Assembly: GCA_028753945.1 (NCBI GenBank)
Contig: JAPNXP010000014.1
Location: 3,162,001 to 3,226,000, forward strand
Direction: 5' to 3'
From: Hexactinellida sp. DTS-2022
Taxonomy: Eukaryota; Porifera; Hexactinellida
DNA length: 64,000 bases
In this document: one piece after another, positions 11,055 through 21,402 of the stretch
How positions within the stretch are numbered: the stretch's first letter is position 1
How the letters are laid out: the number at the start of each line of letters is the position of its first letter
Position numbers and translations under genes: made by a program
Notes under the pieces: model-generated
Told to the model about the DNA's origin: nothing
Databases searched by the model: none
Seen by the model: the letters and a program-made list of their open reading frames with translations, nothing else

Positions 11055-11948
11055 ATGTTTCTACCACTTTGTTCATTGTTTTTTGCTAGTTTAGTAATGG
11101 GATACGACCCATTGGTTATATGGCATGGAATGGGTGATTCTTGTTGTAATCCTTTTTCTATTGGCAAAATAATAAAAGGAATAGAAACTATGGCTCCTGG
11201 TATATATGTTCATTCTTTAAAAATTGGTGACAATATGATTGAAGATGTTATGAATGGTTTCTTTTTGGAAATAAATAAGCAAATTGAAATGGCATGTAAT
11301 ATTATTGGCAATGATAGTAAACTATCAAGTGGATACAATGCGATGGGGTTCTCACAGGGCGGACAGTTTTTGAGGGCTGTTGCCCAGCGTTGTCCTACAC
11401 CTCCAATGAAAATATTGCTATCAGTTGGAGGTCAGCATCAAGGTGTATTTGGATTCCCACGTTGTAATGCTGAAGATTCTATACTTTGTAGGGTTGTAAG
11501 AGATATTCTTAATTTAGGTGTTTATTCTAACACCGCCCAAGAGAAGTTGGTCCAAGCAGAATATTGGCATGACTCTAACAATGAAAAAGAGTACATTAGA
11601 AAGAGCAATTTTATTGCGAAGATAAACCTAGAACGTGCAACAAGTTCAGATAAACAAGATAAACTGAATCTACTTAAGTTAAAATTAATCGTATTCGTTA
11701 TGTTTTCTAATGATACAATGGTTGAACCAAAAGAGAGCGAGTGGTTCGGGTTTTACGCTCCCGGAGACACCAAAGTATTAATCCCTCTTAACCAAAGTGA
11801 TATTTATCTTCAAGATCGTCTAGGGCTTAAAGAGATGGATGTTAACAAGAAGTTAATATTTATTGAGTGCCCTACAGATCACCTACAGTTTAGTGAAAAA
11901 TGGTTTATGAAAAATTTGATGCCTTTTATCAATGGTACCTATGTCTAA
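11055..11948 (+). CDS. PPT1: Palmitoyl-protein thioesterase 1 (PPT1)
   Basis: A soluble lysosomal hydrolase that removes palmitate from cysteine residues of S-acylated proteins during lysosomal breakdown. The 297-residue open frame is close to the human length (306). Residues 1-16 form a hydrophobic signal peptide (MFLPLCSLFFASLVMG). Family motifs are visible in order: PLVIWHGMGDSCCNP (19-33), MGFSQGGQ with the nucleophile Ser100, VGGQHQGVFG (124-133), AEYWHD (168-173), SNDTMVEP with the acid Asp220, EWFGFY (229-234), QDRLGLKEMD (253-262), and TDHLQFS with His276. The Asp-to-His spacing of 56 equals that of the mammalian enzyme (233 to 289). NQS (246-248) and NGT (293-295) are possible N-glycosylation sites. 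The start is the first ATG after a splice-acceptor-like AG. The whole gene is one exon, unlike the multi-exon vertebrate gene. No breaks are seen, so it is probably a working host gene in a transposon-rich setting. Confidence 0.94.
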   Translation: MFLPLCSLFFASLVMGYDPLVIWHGMGDSCCNPFSIGKIIKGIETMAPGIYVHSLKIGDNMIEDVMNGFFLEINKQIEMACNIIGNDSKLSSGYNAMGFSQGGQFLRAVAQRCPTPPMKILLSVGGQHQGVFGFPRCNAEDSILCRVVRDILNLGVYSNTAQEKLVQAEYWHDSNNEKEYIRKSNFIAKINLERATSSDKQDKLNLLKLKLIVFVMFSNDTMVEPKESEWFGFYAPGDTKVLIPLNQSDIYLQDRLGLKEMDVNKKLIFIECPTDHLQFSEKWFMKNLMPFINGTYV

Positions 11949-11976
11949 TTTGCCTAAATTTATCTTTCTTATTTTG

Positions 11977-12045
11977 AGGACGAATAAATTTGTGCTTGAA
12001 TTTCCTCGATGTCTTGTAATATTTTGAAATAATAAAAAGTATTTT
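11977..12045 (+). terminator. Polyadenylation region of PPT1
   Basis: Candidate AATAAA signals occur at about 11983 (gacgaataaattt) and near 12028-12034 (gaaataataaaaag), 35-90 bases after the stop codon, with T/GT-rich sequence around them. This implies a very short 3' UTR. Confidence 0.5.
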
Positions 12046-12049
12046 CTCA

Positions 12050-12649
12050 ATAATATTTTACAGCTTTTTATCTAAGTTAACAAATGTTTATACAAATGTT
12101 GTCACATAATTCATAATAATCATAAAAAAGTGTAACACATCGGTTTAAACTACTTTCTAAACATTAAATGCATTGATGCCATCATGCCAACCTCTGGAAA
12201 CCAAAAATCGGGAGATTTTGCCATAAACTATACAATATCATTATTTAATATGTTTGGATATCTACAATTAGAAAACGTTTCTTTTTCTAGTTCTATCTAT
12301 CAATTTCTTCCCGAAACTCTCGTATTCACCCAATATATGCAATAATACAACAAAAACGAAATAGCTAGATCAATGAATTGTGATTTACAAATTATTTTTA
12401 AAATTAGATATATATGTCCATGTAGAAGATTTAAATATCTTCAAAATTTCTCGTAATTATGGACACTTTTATGCATTAGCGTTCTTCTCTCATGAAATTT
12501 ATATTGATGAAATGATTTTTAGTGTTCTTATAATAAAAACTCTATAGTCCTGCTAGGGAGGGGTATTATTAATATTGTTATAATCCGCACAGTTCTAAAA
12601 TCATTCTTTCTGATTTCAGGCAGTACGTATGAGCAGCCTGAATAGACCA
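12050..12649. other. Non-coding AT-rich stretch
   Basis: I see no open frame with recognisable content and no clear repeat boundary until the element that starts at 12650. Confidence 0.5.
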
Positions 12650-13389
12650 CATAGGCGTAGAAGTAGCCCGGGCGGCCCGGGCCTGCCCAGGCAGATTCTA
12701 GAAACACACGGGCGGCCCGGGTAGATTTTGAATCGAATTATCAATTTACTATAATAGTACCAATGATTTCTCAAAAACTTACATAGTGCACTTGATTGAA
12801 TCTCCATTCAATTACGTAAAACCTTATTTGTTAGTGTTGTAGTTACTTGATATAGAACACTGCTAAGTGTAACTCTCCAACCTGCAATCCGAGATTGTCT
12901 AAAAGGAATATTGACGATGGCTCTAAACAACCAAGTATTGCTAACTATTTCATGTCGGATAAAATACTGAAGCTGCTGAAAATATTCAATTTTGGGAGCA
13001 TTTATTTGTAGGATTAATTAACCCCATAAATTTATTGCTCACAAAATTGAATATTATTTAGCAGACTTGAAATTTTTAGCGATACTTGGCTCTTTTGAGC
13101 CATCCTCAAAATACCTTTTAGACATTCTCGGAGAGCAGAATGGACCTTAAGACCTGTCAAGGTATATACCGACTACAACACAAACAATAAGGAATACGAA
13201 TTGAATAAGAAATTCAATTAAGTGAACTATATAAGTCTTTGGAGAAGGCACCATCGATAAATTGTAGTACTAAAGTAAATTGATAATTCGATCCAAAATC
13301 TACTCGGGCCGAGCGGGTATTTTACCCCAATGGGTTAATATCGCGCCCGGGTAGATTTTAGTGATTTTGGGGAAACCTTTACGCCTATG
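12650..13389. mobile_element. Foldback non-autonomous element, CATAGGCGT family, 8-bp TSD
   Basis: A 740-bp element with ends cataggcgtag and ...acgcctatg and a perfect 8-bp duplication atagacca on both sides (12642-12649 and 13390-13397). The arms are inverted copies of each other over about 300 bp: the cgggcggcccgggtagattt and aattatcaatttact motifs reappear inverted at 13280-13350. No coding capacity. The 8-bp duplication and CA start fit hAT or P superfamilies. A second member sits at 16581-17539. Confidence 0.85.
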
Positions 13390-13459
13390 ATAGACCATTA
13401 GGGATATAGAATTCAAATTTGCCAAGAAGATAGAAAATTAACTCTATATTTTCACCCCC

Positions 13460-14273
13460 CAGTGGCGGATAAGGCATGGGCGGATAGGGCGGCCGCCCGG
13501 GGCCCAGGCTTAAAGGGGGCCCCATACAAATTGATGAAGCAAATCCCTACTACTACTAGTAAGAAAAATATCAAATTTCGGGATAAATTCTAGAAATAAC
13601 CAGCATACTACTTGAAGATTCTAAAGTCTAAACTAATGAGCTGCTAAAGCAATCTTGGATTAACAAAAATGGCCACCCTAGGGACATAATTGACTTCATG
13701 CAATATATTCTATTTTTATAAAATCCTAGGTGCTTCTTGGGCTATATATTGTGGTGTATTTGAGTCCTAATTAGAGATCAACTAATAATTTTAAAACATA
13801 ATATAATTACATTGACAGTGTAAAGCGTGGTTATTTTTCAAAAAAGTTGAAAGAAATTTCTTTACCTCATTAATTCACAATTTCGCTTATATAATTTTCT
13901 TTTCTTTTCGTGAATAGTTAAATATTTACCAATTCAGTTCAATGCATAAGTTACTGATGTGCTTCACTTACTAAGTACAGTCGAAACCGGTTTTTTCTAA
14001 CCAATTCTTTGCATGGAAATAAAGTAAGAAAAATCCGATAGTTATAATAAACCGATTCAAAATAACACAAAATTGGAATTTCTTACACGTTTAAAATAAA
14101 TAGTTAGTTAGAAAAAACCGATTGGTTAGAAAAAACCGGTGTTAGAATAAACCGGTTTCGACTGTACTTACACCTTTGGATATTCATTTCGTGGATATTT
14201 TAAAGTATTTTATGTTAAAGGGGCCCATAGTATACTTACCGCCCGGGCACCAGGGTCCGTTAATCCGTCTCTG
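13460..14273. mobile_element. hAT-type non-autonomous element
   Basis: The left end cagtggcggataagg and the right end (reverse complement cagagacggattaacgg) form imperfect inverted repeats. GC-rich subterminal motifs gggcccaggc and gcccgggcac follow. The flanks (caccccc versus tttgcacc) do not give a clean duplication. It contains the MITE at 13978-14164 and has no coding capacity. Confidence 0.65.
13978..14164. mobile_element. TA-MITE with CAGTCGAAACCGG ends
   Basis: A 187-bp element with ends cagtcgaaaccggtttttt and ...aaaccggtttcgactg, flanked by TA. Internal repeats of gttagaaaaaaccgg are present. It is typical of pogo/mariner-derived MITEs. Confidence 0.85.
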
Positions 14274-14461
14274 TTTGCACCTCGAAGCCCAATTCCTAAG
14301 TTTCGTCTTTGTTTCTCAATCACATCGAAATTTGTCTACTGGTCCAGTGACATTATAGTTCAAATTCCAAATTAAATATTCAGATGTTGTATTCTCCTAA
14401 AGATTTACAAATTTATCAATTAACATGGATAGATCGCTAGCAAATTTTAGATATCATTAAC

Positions 14462-14655
14462 TGTTTTACTGTACCGACTATACTTAGTATAGTTTCCCAG
14501 TTTGAAAATTACTACCTTGGTTAGTTATTACTGTGCCGACTATACTACAGTATAGTAGCCCAGTTCTAATCTTACTGCCTTGGTTAGTTATTATTATTAT
14601 TATTATTGTGCCGACTATACTATAGTATAGTGGCCCAGTATTGATCTTACTGCCT
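14462..14655. repeat. Tandem repeat, three units of about 65-75 bp
   Basis: Each unit contains ccgactatac followed by a short palindrome (actatagtatagt) and cccag..t..cttactgcctt. Unit starts are near 14471, 14531 and 14610. The last spacer includes a (att)n run. No gene. Confidence 0.7.
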
Positions 14656-14749
14656 TTATTTTTATTTTTTCTCCGTAGACGGTGCCCTGCCCAGAGTTTT
14701 ATAGTTGATGTGCTGAAACTTGGCGTATAGGTGCGATGGGACCGTCTAA

Positions 14750-15002
14750 TTTGCATTTGGGGTTACGATTTTTGATTAACAAATTTTGGACACATTTTTA
14801 ACACCTTTTAAAGAATTTTTGGTCCATAACTCCAAAAAGTTATACTAAACCCTCAATTTTTATTTTATCATTGGATTCACCATAAAATTCTGCGTCGGAT
14901 GGGAGAAGACAGATTTTAATAATGGGTTTGATTCATGCCATAAATGGAGGTTTAAATTCCCTTTGTTTACTAACACTTCAGTTCAATTGAAAGTGTTAAA
15001 TC
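14750..15002. repeat. Dispersed non-coding repeat (second copy near 50930-51185)
   Basis: The motifs aattttggacacattttt, accttt.., and attccctttgtttactaac followed by acttcagttcaatt also occur at 50930-51170 in the same order and orientation. The copy here abuts the truncated 5' end of the THAP region of P-element copy C. Confidence 0.6.
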
Positions 15003-15981
15003 AAGCAGTCCATTTAGTCGATATTCTTGTAAACACCTTTGTATGTGAAAATCATTTTCATATCGAAGATATTTTCGCACCCATTTTGTACCTTCTGGAC
15101 CAAATGGAATACTTCAAGAAGTTCCTCGGAAGTTTCCATTACTTCGCAAGGGAGCTGTTCCATGCTACTCACCAGGGTGTCCCAAATATCTTTCAGCATC
15201 CGAATCATCTCATCCTAGTAAAGGTTAAAGTTCGAATCAAATGTAGACCAATTTTTCAGTCGTATGATACGAGAAAGTAGGGAAACATATATACTTGATG
15301 AAGAGAGATTTGGTGTAGCTATAATCTAGATGAATTGAAACAAAAGCTTAGTCTCATTATTCTTAACAACTGGATATTCTGGTCTAGTGATGATGATTCA
15401 GTCCATTTTATATTTCCACAATTGGAAATTCTACCATTACAATCATAGCAGCCCTAATAATTAATTCTCATTTATGTACAGAAGCTTCTCTCTACAACGA
15501 ACGCTCGAATTTGTTAGAGATATCGTCAAATTGAAACACTCCTGGATGAAATTCTAGACAATTTGCCCCTAAATACTAATACTCCGACTGATCAAACACA
15601 ATACCACATTCAATCAGTCAAACGCATATAATCAAGGCTATCGACACTATTGATAACTCGAGTGACTCAGGGTTGTTAAATTAAGAAAATGTAGCATCTC
15701 CGCTTACCTCCCACGACTTAACTTTATTTTATGCCAGTTTGAAAATATCATGGTACCGAAAAATAGCGCAGATACAACGTTATTGCTCGGGTATGTTAAT
15801 TAATTAAGTGAAGCAATCTAAAAGGCAAAAGTTCTCCATAAATTTTAGTGTTTGTCTTTAAGTATTGTCACTCAAAGCCCATATTTATTTCCACGCATGT
15901 CATACATACTTACAATCACTCGATTGTTTATCCCTACCACATTTCCAATTTTCCACACATTACAGACTTCATCGACCTATT
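15003..15981 (+). pseudogene. P-element copy C, 5' part (THAP region), degenerate
   Basis: The end of a THAP finger can be read: NTFVCENHFHIEDI (about 15028-15070), then, after frame changes, GILQEVPRKFPLL and GAVPCYSPGCPKY, the THAP C-terminal AVPx(F/Y) region of P transposases. The remaining 0.7 kb is a decayed leucine-rich middle region that I can follow only in patches. The 5' end is missing. At 15982 a hAT-type element interrupts it, and coding resumes at 22577. Confidence 0.7.
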
Positions 15982-16580
15982 CAGTGGCGGCGCTAGCTCT
16001 CCGGGACTGATGGGGCTGAACTGGGCTTCAACTATTTTGGTGGGGCTGAACCATAGACTCCTTTAGATAAGGACTGGAACGTCGCGATCTCGGGATTTTT
16101 AACTTGTGCATGAGAGCTCCAATTTTTAAAAATTGAAAAAGCATTAGATTTCCGGTTTCCAAATGTGATTTTTGGCATATAGAGGTAACTTTTGGCACCC
16201 GTCAACAATTTGAGGTTTTCACTCAAAATTTCTCACACCTCGACAAGTTATGACGTCATTGTCACATTTCGAGAACCTTGAAAGTCACTTAATCGCACAT
16301 AATTCGCGCACTCTAAGAGATAAAAATCTGAAAATTTAATAGAACATGGACATTAATGATGCGGACACGTTGGTCACACCAGATTGCCAATATGCTTACT
16401 CATTATCACATGATGACGTAATCACTAAAATTTCACATTGTTAAATTTGACTATTTAGGCATATTCACGCTTTATTATCAATGTTAGAAGTGTATAAACC
16501 ATACACCAACCGCTTTGCGGTTGGTGTGGTTGGGTTCTGCCGCGAAGCGCGTTAATATCTATATAGATTGACGCTACAGT

Positions 16581-17539
16581 CATAGGCGTCGTTGCGGGGG
16601 GGGCGGGGGGGCCTGCCCCCCCCGGAAAAATGTCGGGGGGGGCAGCATAGGTCTCGCCCCCCCCAGATTTCGCATACCTGCCAACCTATTTGAGTCATGT
16701 CCCTATACAGGGCTCCAATTTTCCCCTATACATTGGCCAAAATCAATGTACACCTCCCAAAAATCTCTCGCTCGCTGCGCTCGCTCGTCCAAGGAATTAC
16801 TATTCACCTACATTGTGAAATTAGTACTTGGAAAGGAGAAAGCATTGAATTATATATTGTACAGGGAATCCCTGTACGCTTGAATATATATATATATATA
16901 TATATAAACAGGGTTTCATCCAGGCGTATACAACGCGCCTGTAGGCGCGTAAATTTGGATGAAAAAATTTCTAGTCGCGCGAAAATCGAGAGATGCTCCC
17001 ATAGACTTAATACAAAATGATTAATTTAGGCGCGTGTGAGCGATCTCAAACTAAATCTAGGCGCGCGCGAAATTTAGTCTGGATGAAAGCCTGTATATAA
17101 ACCAGTTGTGCCTTTATGTGGTCAATGCAGAATGCATGGCAGAATATACTATCATCACTGTAGACATTTTTGGGCATTATTTGACACATAAATAGTAAAT
17201 TAAAAATCCCTGTACGCCTGTACTGAACCGCCAAAATGTTTAAATACTGTACTGGGCAGGGATTCCCTGTAGGTTTGGCAAGTATGATTTCGTCCCCTCA
17301 GCTGGCGTTTCTCTTGAAAATTGGTTGAAACAGTGGAGGATAACAGCTTTTTAATATGCCAAAAATTTCAAGTTGCATAAAGCTTTCTCAGTAAATTTAC
17401 ATCTCACTTACGTTATTTATTTACCTTTTATACGTGATTTTTGCGTATTAATTGCATAATAAAATAAATGTCTTTTTTAAATGTTATCTGGCTGCCCCCC
17501 CCCAGATTTTTAGAAAAATTGGAAAGTTCGACGCCTATG
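16581..17539. mobile_element. Nested non-autonomous element, CATAGGCGTCG ends, 8-bp TSD
   Basis: The ends are cataggcgtcg and cgacgcctatg. The perfect 8-bp duplication gctacagt lies at 16573-16580 and 17540-17547. Runs of G (left) and C (right) lie just inside the ends. It shares its terminal motif with 12650-13389. It carries an inner acagggaatccctgt motif pair and the MITE at 16909. Confidence 0.88.
16909..17093. mobile_element. hAT-type MITE, CAGGGTTTCATCCAG ends, 8-bp TSD
   Basis: A 185-bp element with ends cagggtttcatccag and ctggatgaaagcctg and the 8-bp duplication tatataaa on both sides. It is the innermost layer of a five-deep nest (P element, 6.6-kb hAT, CATAGACTCC element, CATAGGCG element, this MITE). 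Confidence 0.85.
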
Positions 17540-19187
17540 GCTACAGTATATCTATATAGACTAGGGCGCCTCGTTTGCTAGGTCGCTTCCGCATCATTAA
17601 TGTGCATGTTTTCTATTAAATTTTCAGATTTTTATCTCTTAGATTGCGCGCGAATTATGTGCGATTAAGTGAATTTTCAGGGTTCTCGAAATGTGACAAT
17701 GACGTCATAACTTGTCGAGGTGTGAGAAATTTTGAGTGAAAATCTCAAATTGTTGACGGGTGCCAAAAGTTACCTCTATATGCCAAAAATCACATTTGGA
17801 AACCGGAAATCTAATGCTTTTTCAATTTTTTAAATTGGAGCCTCTCAAGACTCAAGTTCAAAACACCGAGATCGCGACGTTCCAGTCCATATCTGAAGGA
17901 GTCTATGGGCTGAACGTTGATTAAAAGTTATCGAAGCAAAATACAATAATTAATTTTGGACTGTACTTATATGGAGCTGAGTTGCTGGTAACTGAAGTAG
18001 TTTTTATTTATGCTAAATTTCATTTCTGAGCTTATGGGTCTTTTAGAATTCAAACATTTCCTTATATGGCAGTTCAGTTACCAGTAACTGAGCTCCATAT
18101 AAGTAATCTGTTAATTTTGGGCACATTATGAATAATTTTGAATCAGCTGTCCATTGAATAAACGTTAATATACTAGGTTTGCAATACCTACTATTTATTC
18201 GGAATTATGACAATGATGATCATTCTAAATTTGATATTAAGACAATAGCGATTATTCTAAATTATACAAGGTAAAAACCCTAACCATCTAAGGAAGTGCC
18301 TAACCAAACTTTTTAAGGTTTTAATTGATACTTTAGGTCACTAGGAATAGTTTAAGCCCAGACAACATTTTTGAAAATTGTTGGTTTTCACACAAACGGT
18401 GACGTCATCACACGACTAATTTTTCACACTATCGGTAATAACTATTGATCTATATGTCGCCATGACATGAAATTTATATATTTGAATAGGGCGTAAGAAA
18501 ACCTATCGATTGATGTATAAATTATTTTAATCAGACGTCATCTGTATTTTTGTTTATGACGTCATCATAAATTTACTTTCGAGAGATTCAGCTGTTTATC
18601 ACGACAAACGTCACTTTACTCGATTTGAATTATTATGTTGACCTTATGCATGTTATAAATAACTTCCGCAAAGGACGTACACACGTTTTCGCAATTTTCG
18701 GAACTATAATATAGACTAATACTTAGTACATATACGACAATAATCCACCGATACATATATTCCAATATGTCTGGTGAAAAGATTGTGCATTTTTTGAGAT
18801 AAAAGCACCAAATTATGTACAGTTGTTGCATTCTAGCTACTGATCACCTTTATCTATTGCGCATAGCCCAATTTATGGAAAAATGAAATATTCAGGGGGT
18901 CAAAGATTAGTGCCCAATGGAATTCTCCGGCAGTATGAACCAAGGATAGACCATTCAAATGCATTCATAGCGACTGTATATTGTCAGATTCGTCCTCAGC
19001 ACTAAATTTCCAGCATTTGAGGGCAATATTTACTATATTTGGGGAAATTATTCTTCGTTATTCCAGTGCAACAGTAGGAATGTTGTAACATTCCGATCTC
19101 AAAATTGCTACTAGCCAATACGAGTGATACCTTGTTTTCTCGGCTGTGGGCACTGAGTGCGATTTTGCTATTAGAAACACTCTAAAT

Positions 19188-19340
19188 CAGGGTTTTTTTA
19201 AAGGTTGAGACCTTGGTGCAACTCAGCGCGGCCTTGGCGTAACTCAACACTGCAGAGGCTGCTGCCGACCCGAATCGTGGTGTAACTCCAAAAATCTTAA
19301 TGCAAATTTTACACCAAGATCGGCCTTAAAAAAAACCCTG
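19188..19340. mobile_element. hAT-type MITE (CAGGGTTTTT family), copy 2
   Basis: The ends are cagggtttttttaaagg and ccttaaaaaaaaccctg, flanked by the 8-bp duplication ctctaaat (19180-19187 and 19341-19348). It has the same gttgag..acacc interior as copy 1. Confidence 0.88.
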
Positions 19341-19686
19341 CTCTAAATATTAAAAAGTATGCAGGATTTTATACAGAAAAGTTTCCTATGATTACTCATT
19401 AGCATCCTAGAAACAATCACATCGCCAACTGGGGGTCAGGGGGGCGCTGTTAGCCCTCCAGTGGGGTCCAGGGGCAAAGCCCCTGGAAGCCAGTAACAAT
19501 ACTAGAGACTAGTACTAGATCCAGCAGTAGAGTGCTATTGCTATTCGCCAAGGAAAAATAGGGGCGATGCCAGGATGCCCCAACCTCTGTATAAAACCCT
19601 GGTATGTATTGTTCCATATTCCTGCACAAGGCATAATGACCCAGAAATTTTGATTCGGCATTTTCAACACCTATAATGCTTCAATA

Positions 19687-19860
19687 CAGTAGATGTCGGA
19701 TATAAGCACACCGGTTATAAGAACATATCGGATATAAGCACACTATGTTGGAAAACGTTTGCCATCTACCCTGTATAATTTATGTCTGTTATAACCACAT
19801 GCCGGTTATAAGCACCATAAGTGCAGTTCCCGACGATGTGCTTATAACCGGCATCCACTG
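19687..19860. mobile_element. pogo/mariner-type TA-MITE (CAGTRGATGYCGG family), copy 1
   Basis: 174 bp. The left end is cagtagatgtcggatataag and the right end cttataaccggcatccactg, flanked by TA. Repeated ggttataagcac motifs lie inside. Other copies are at 20729-20902 and 63456-63629. Confidence 0.88.
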
Positions 19861-20000
19861 TATTTTCAAATACAAGGTATTGTTTCAATAATATCATTTA
19901 TGCAAGGTCCTTGTGTCTAATTAGCATCCATTGCTGAATTCTTTATCCAAAGTATCTATTTGCATGGCCGTAAATCCGTAAATAGTGGGAGGATGAAGTC

Positions 20001-20589
20001 AATATTTCCAAAAAAAGGGATTGTTTTCAATGATGCTATTGATGCAAGGTTCTTGGTCTAATTAGCGATAAATTGCTGAAAGTAGTTAGAATTTATTATT
20101 ATTTGAACTAGAATAAATGCCTATTATGCCAAATAGACATGGGCGTATATCCAGGGGGGATTGGTGGGGAATATATCCCCCATCCTTTGGAGTGGAGGTG
20201 ATGCTCCATACAATCATACCCCCCATTTTGTGTTAAAGGATGCCTTAATGGAGTATCTTCCGACTACTTTCTAAACAAATCTCCAGCATTAAATTGCCAA
20301 ATTTATTTCTATTATTATAGCATTTGTAACTTTCTATTATTATAGCATTTGAAAGCTAGACGTTGATTATTTAGCAAGGGAATTTGCTAGTAGATCTGAA
20401 ATACAGGTAAACCTCCCAAAGCGGCACCCATCGGGAGAATGATTTTGTGCCGCTTCTCGGAGGTTGCCGCTACTCGGAGGTGCCGCTTTGGGAGGTTTAC
20501 CTGTACTTAGAAAAATCTATCGAAGTTTCAGTCTACTTTTGATATTATTTTTGAATTTATCTTTATTAATAAGTAATATAAAGTGTGGT
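20001..20589. other. Spacer of the long palindrome
   Basis: Single-copy AT-rich sequence between the arms. It holds a short MITE (20404-20503) and a degenerate echo of arm sequence (tgcaaggttcttggtctaat near 20040), hinting that the arms once reached further inwards. No gene. Confidence 0.6.
20404..20503. mobile_element. 100-bp TA-MITE, CAGGTAAACCTCCC ends
   Basis: The ends caggtaaacctcccaaagcg and cgctttgggaggtttacctg are inverted and flanked by TA. The interior repeats tgccgct..cggaggt. It is a tiny pogo/mariner-type MITE. Confidence 0.85.
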
Positions 20590-20728
20590 ACTTCATCCTC
20601 CCACTATTTACGGATTTACGGCCATGCAAATAGATACTTTGGATAAAGAATTCAGCAATGGATGCTAATTAGACACAAGGACCTTGCATAAATGATATTA
20701 TTGAAACAATACCTTGTATTTGAAAATA

Positions 20729-20902
20729 CAGTGGATGCCGGTTATAAGCACATCGTCGGGAACTGCACTTATGGTGCTTATAACCGGCATGTGGTTATAA
20801 CAGACATAAATTATACAGGGTAGATGGCAAACGTTTTCCAACATAGTGTGCTTATATCCGATATGTTCTTATAACCGGTGTGCTTATATCCGACATCTAC
20901 TG
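20729..20902. mobile_element. TA-MITE (CAGTRGATGYCGG family), copy 2 in right palindrome arm
   Basis: An inverted duplicate of 19687-19860, with ends cagtggatgccggttataag and cttatatccgacatctactg and TA flanks. Confidence 0.88.
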
Positions 20903-21248
20903 TATTGAAGCATTATAGGTGTTGAAAATGCCGAATCAAAATTTCTGGGTCATTATGCCTTGTGCAGGAATATGGAACAATACATACCAGGGTTTTATAC
21001 AGAGGTTGGGGCATCCTGGCATCGCCCCTATTTTTCCTTGGCGAATAGCAATAGCACTCTACTGCTGGATCTAGTACTAGTCTCTAGTATTGTTACTGGC
21101 TTCCAGGGGCTTTGCCCCTGGACCCCACTGGAGGGCTAACAGCGCCCCCCTGACCCCCAGTTGGCGATGTGATTGTTTCTAGGATGCTAATGAGTAATCA
21201 TAGGAAACTTTTCTGTATAAAATCCTGCATACTTTTTAATATTTAGAG

Positions 21249-21402
21249 CAGGGTTTTTTTTAAGGCCGATCTTGGTGTAAAATTTGCATTAAGATTTTTT
21301 GGAGTTACACCACGATTCGGGTCGGCAGCAGCCTCTGCAGTGTTGAGTTACGCCAAGGCCGCGCTGAGTTGCACCAAGGTCTCAACCTTTAAAAAAACCC
21401 TG
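21249..21402. mobile_element. hAT-type MITE (CAGGGTTTTT family), copy 3 in right palindrome arm
   Basis: An inverted duplicate of 19188-19340 with the same 8-bp duplication (atttagag) at 21241-21248 and 21403-21410. Confidence 0.88.

Larger units (their letters stand above)
16052..17907. mobile_element. Nested foldback element with CATAGACTCC ends, 8-bp TSD
   Basis: The ends catagactcctttagataag and its inverted counterpart (ctgaaggagtctatg) are flanked by a perfect 8-bp duplication ggctgaac (16044-16051 and 17908-17915). The arms of roughly 360-520 bp are inverted copies. They include tgacgtca sites and a GC-rich hairpin (accaaccgctttgcggttgg). Its interior carries the 16581-17539 element. 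Related single-arm copies lie at 27757 and 29008. Confidence 0.87.
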
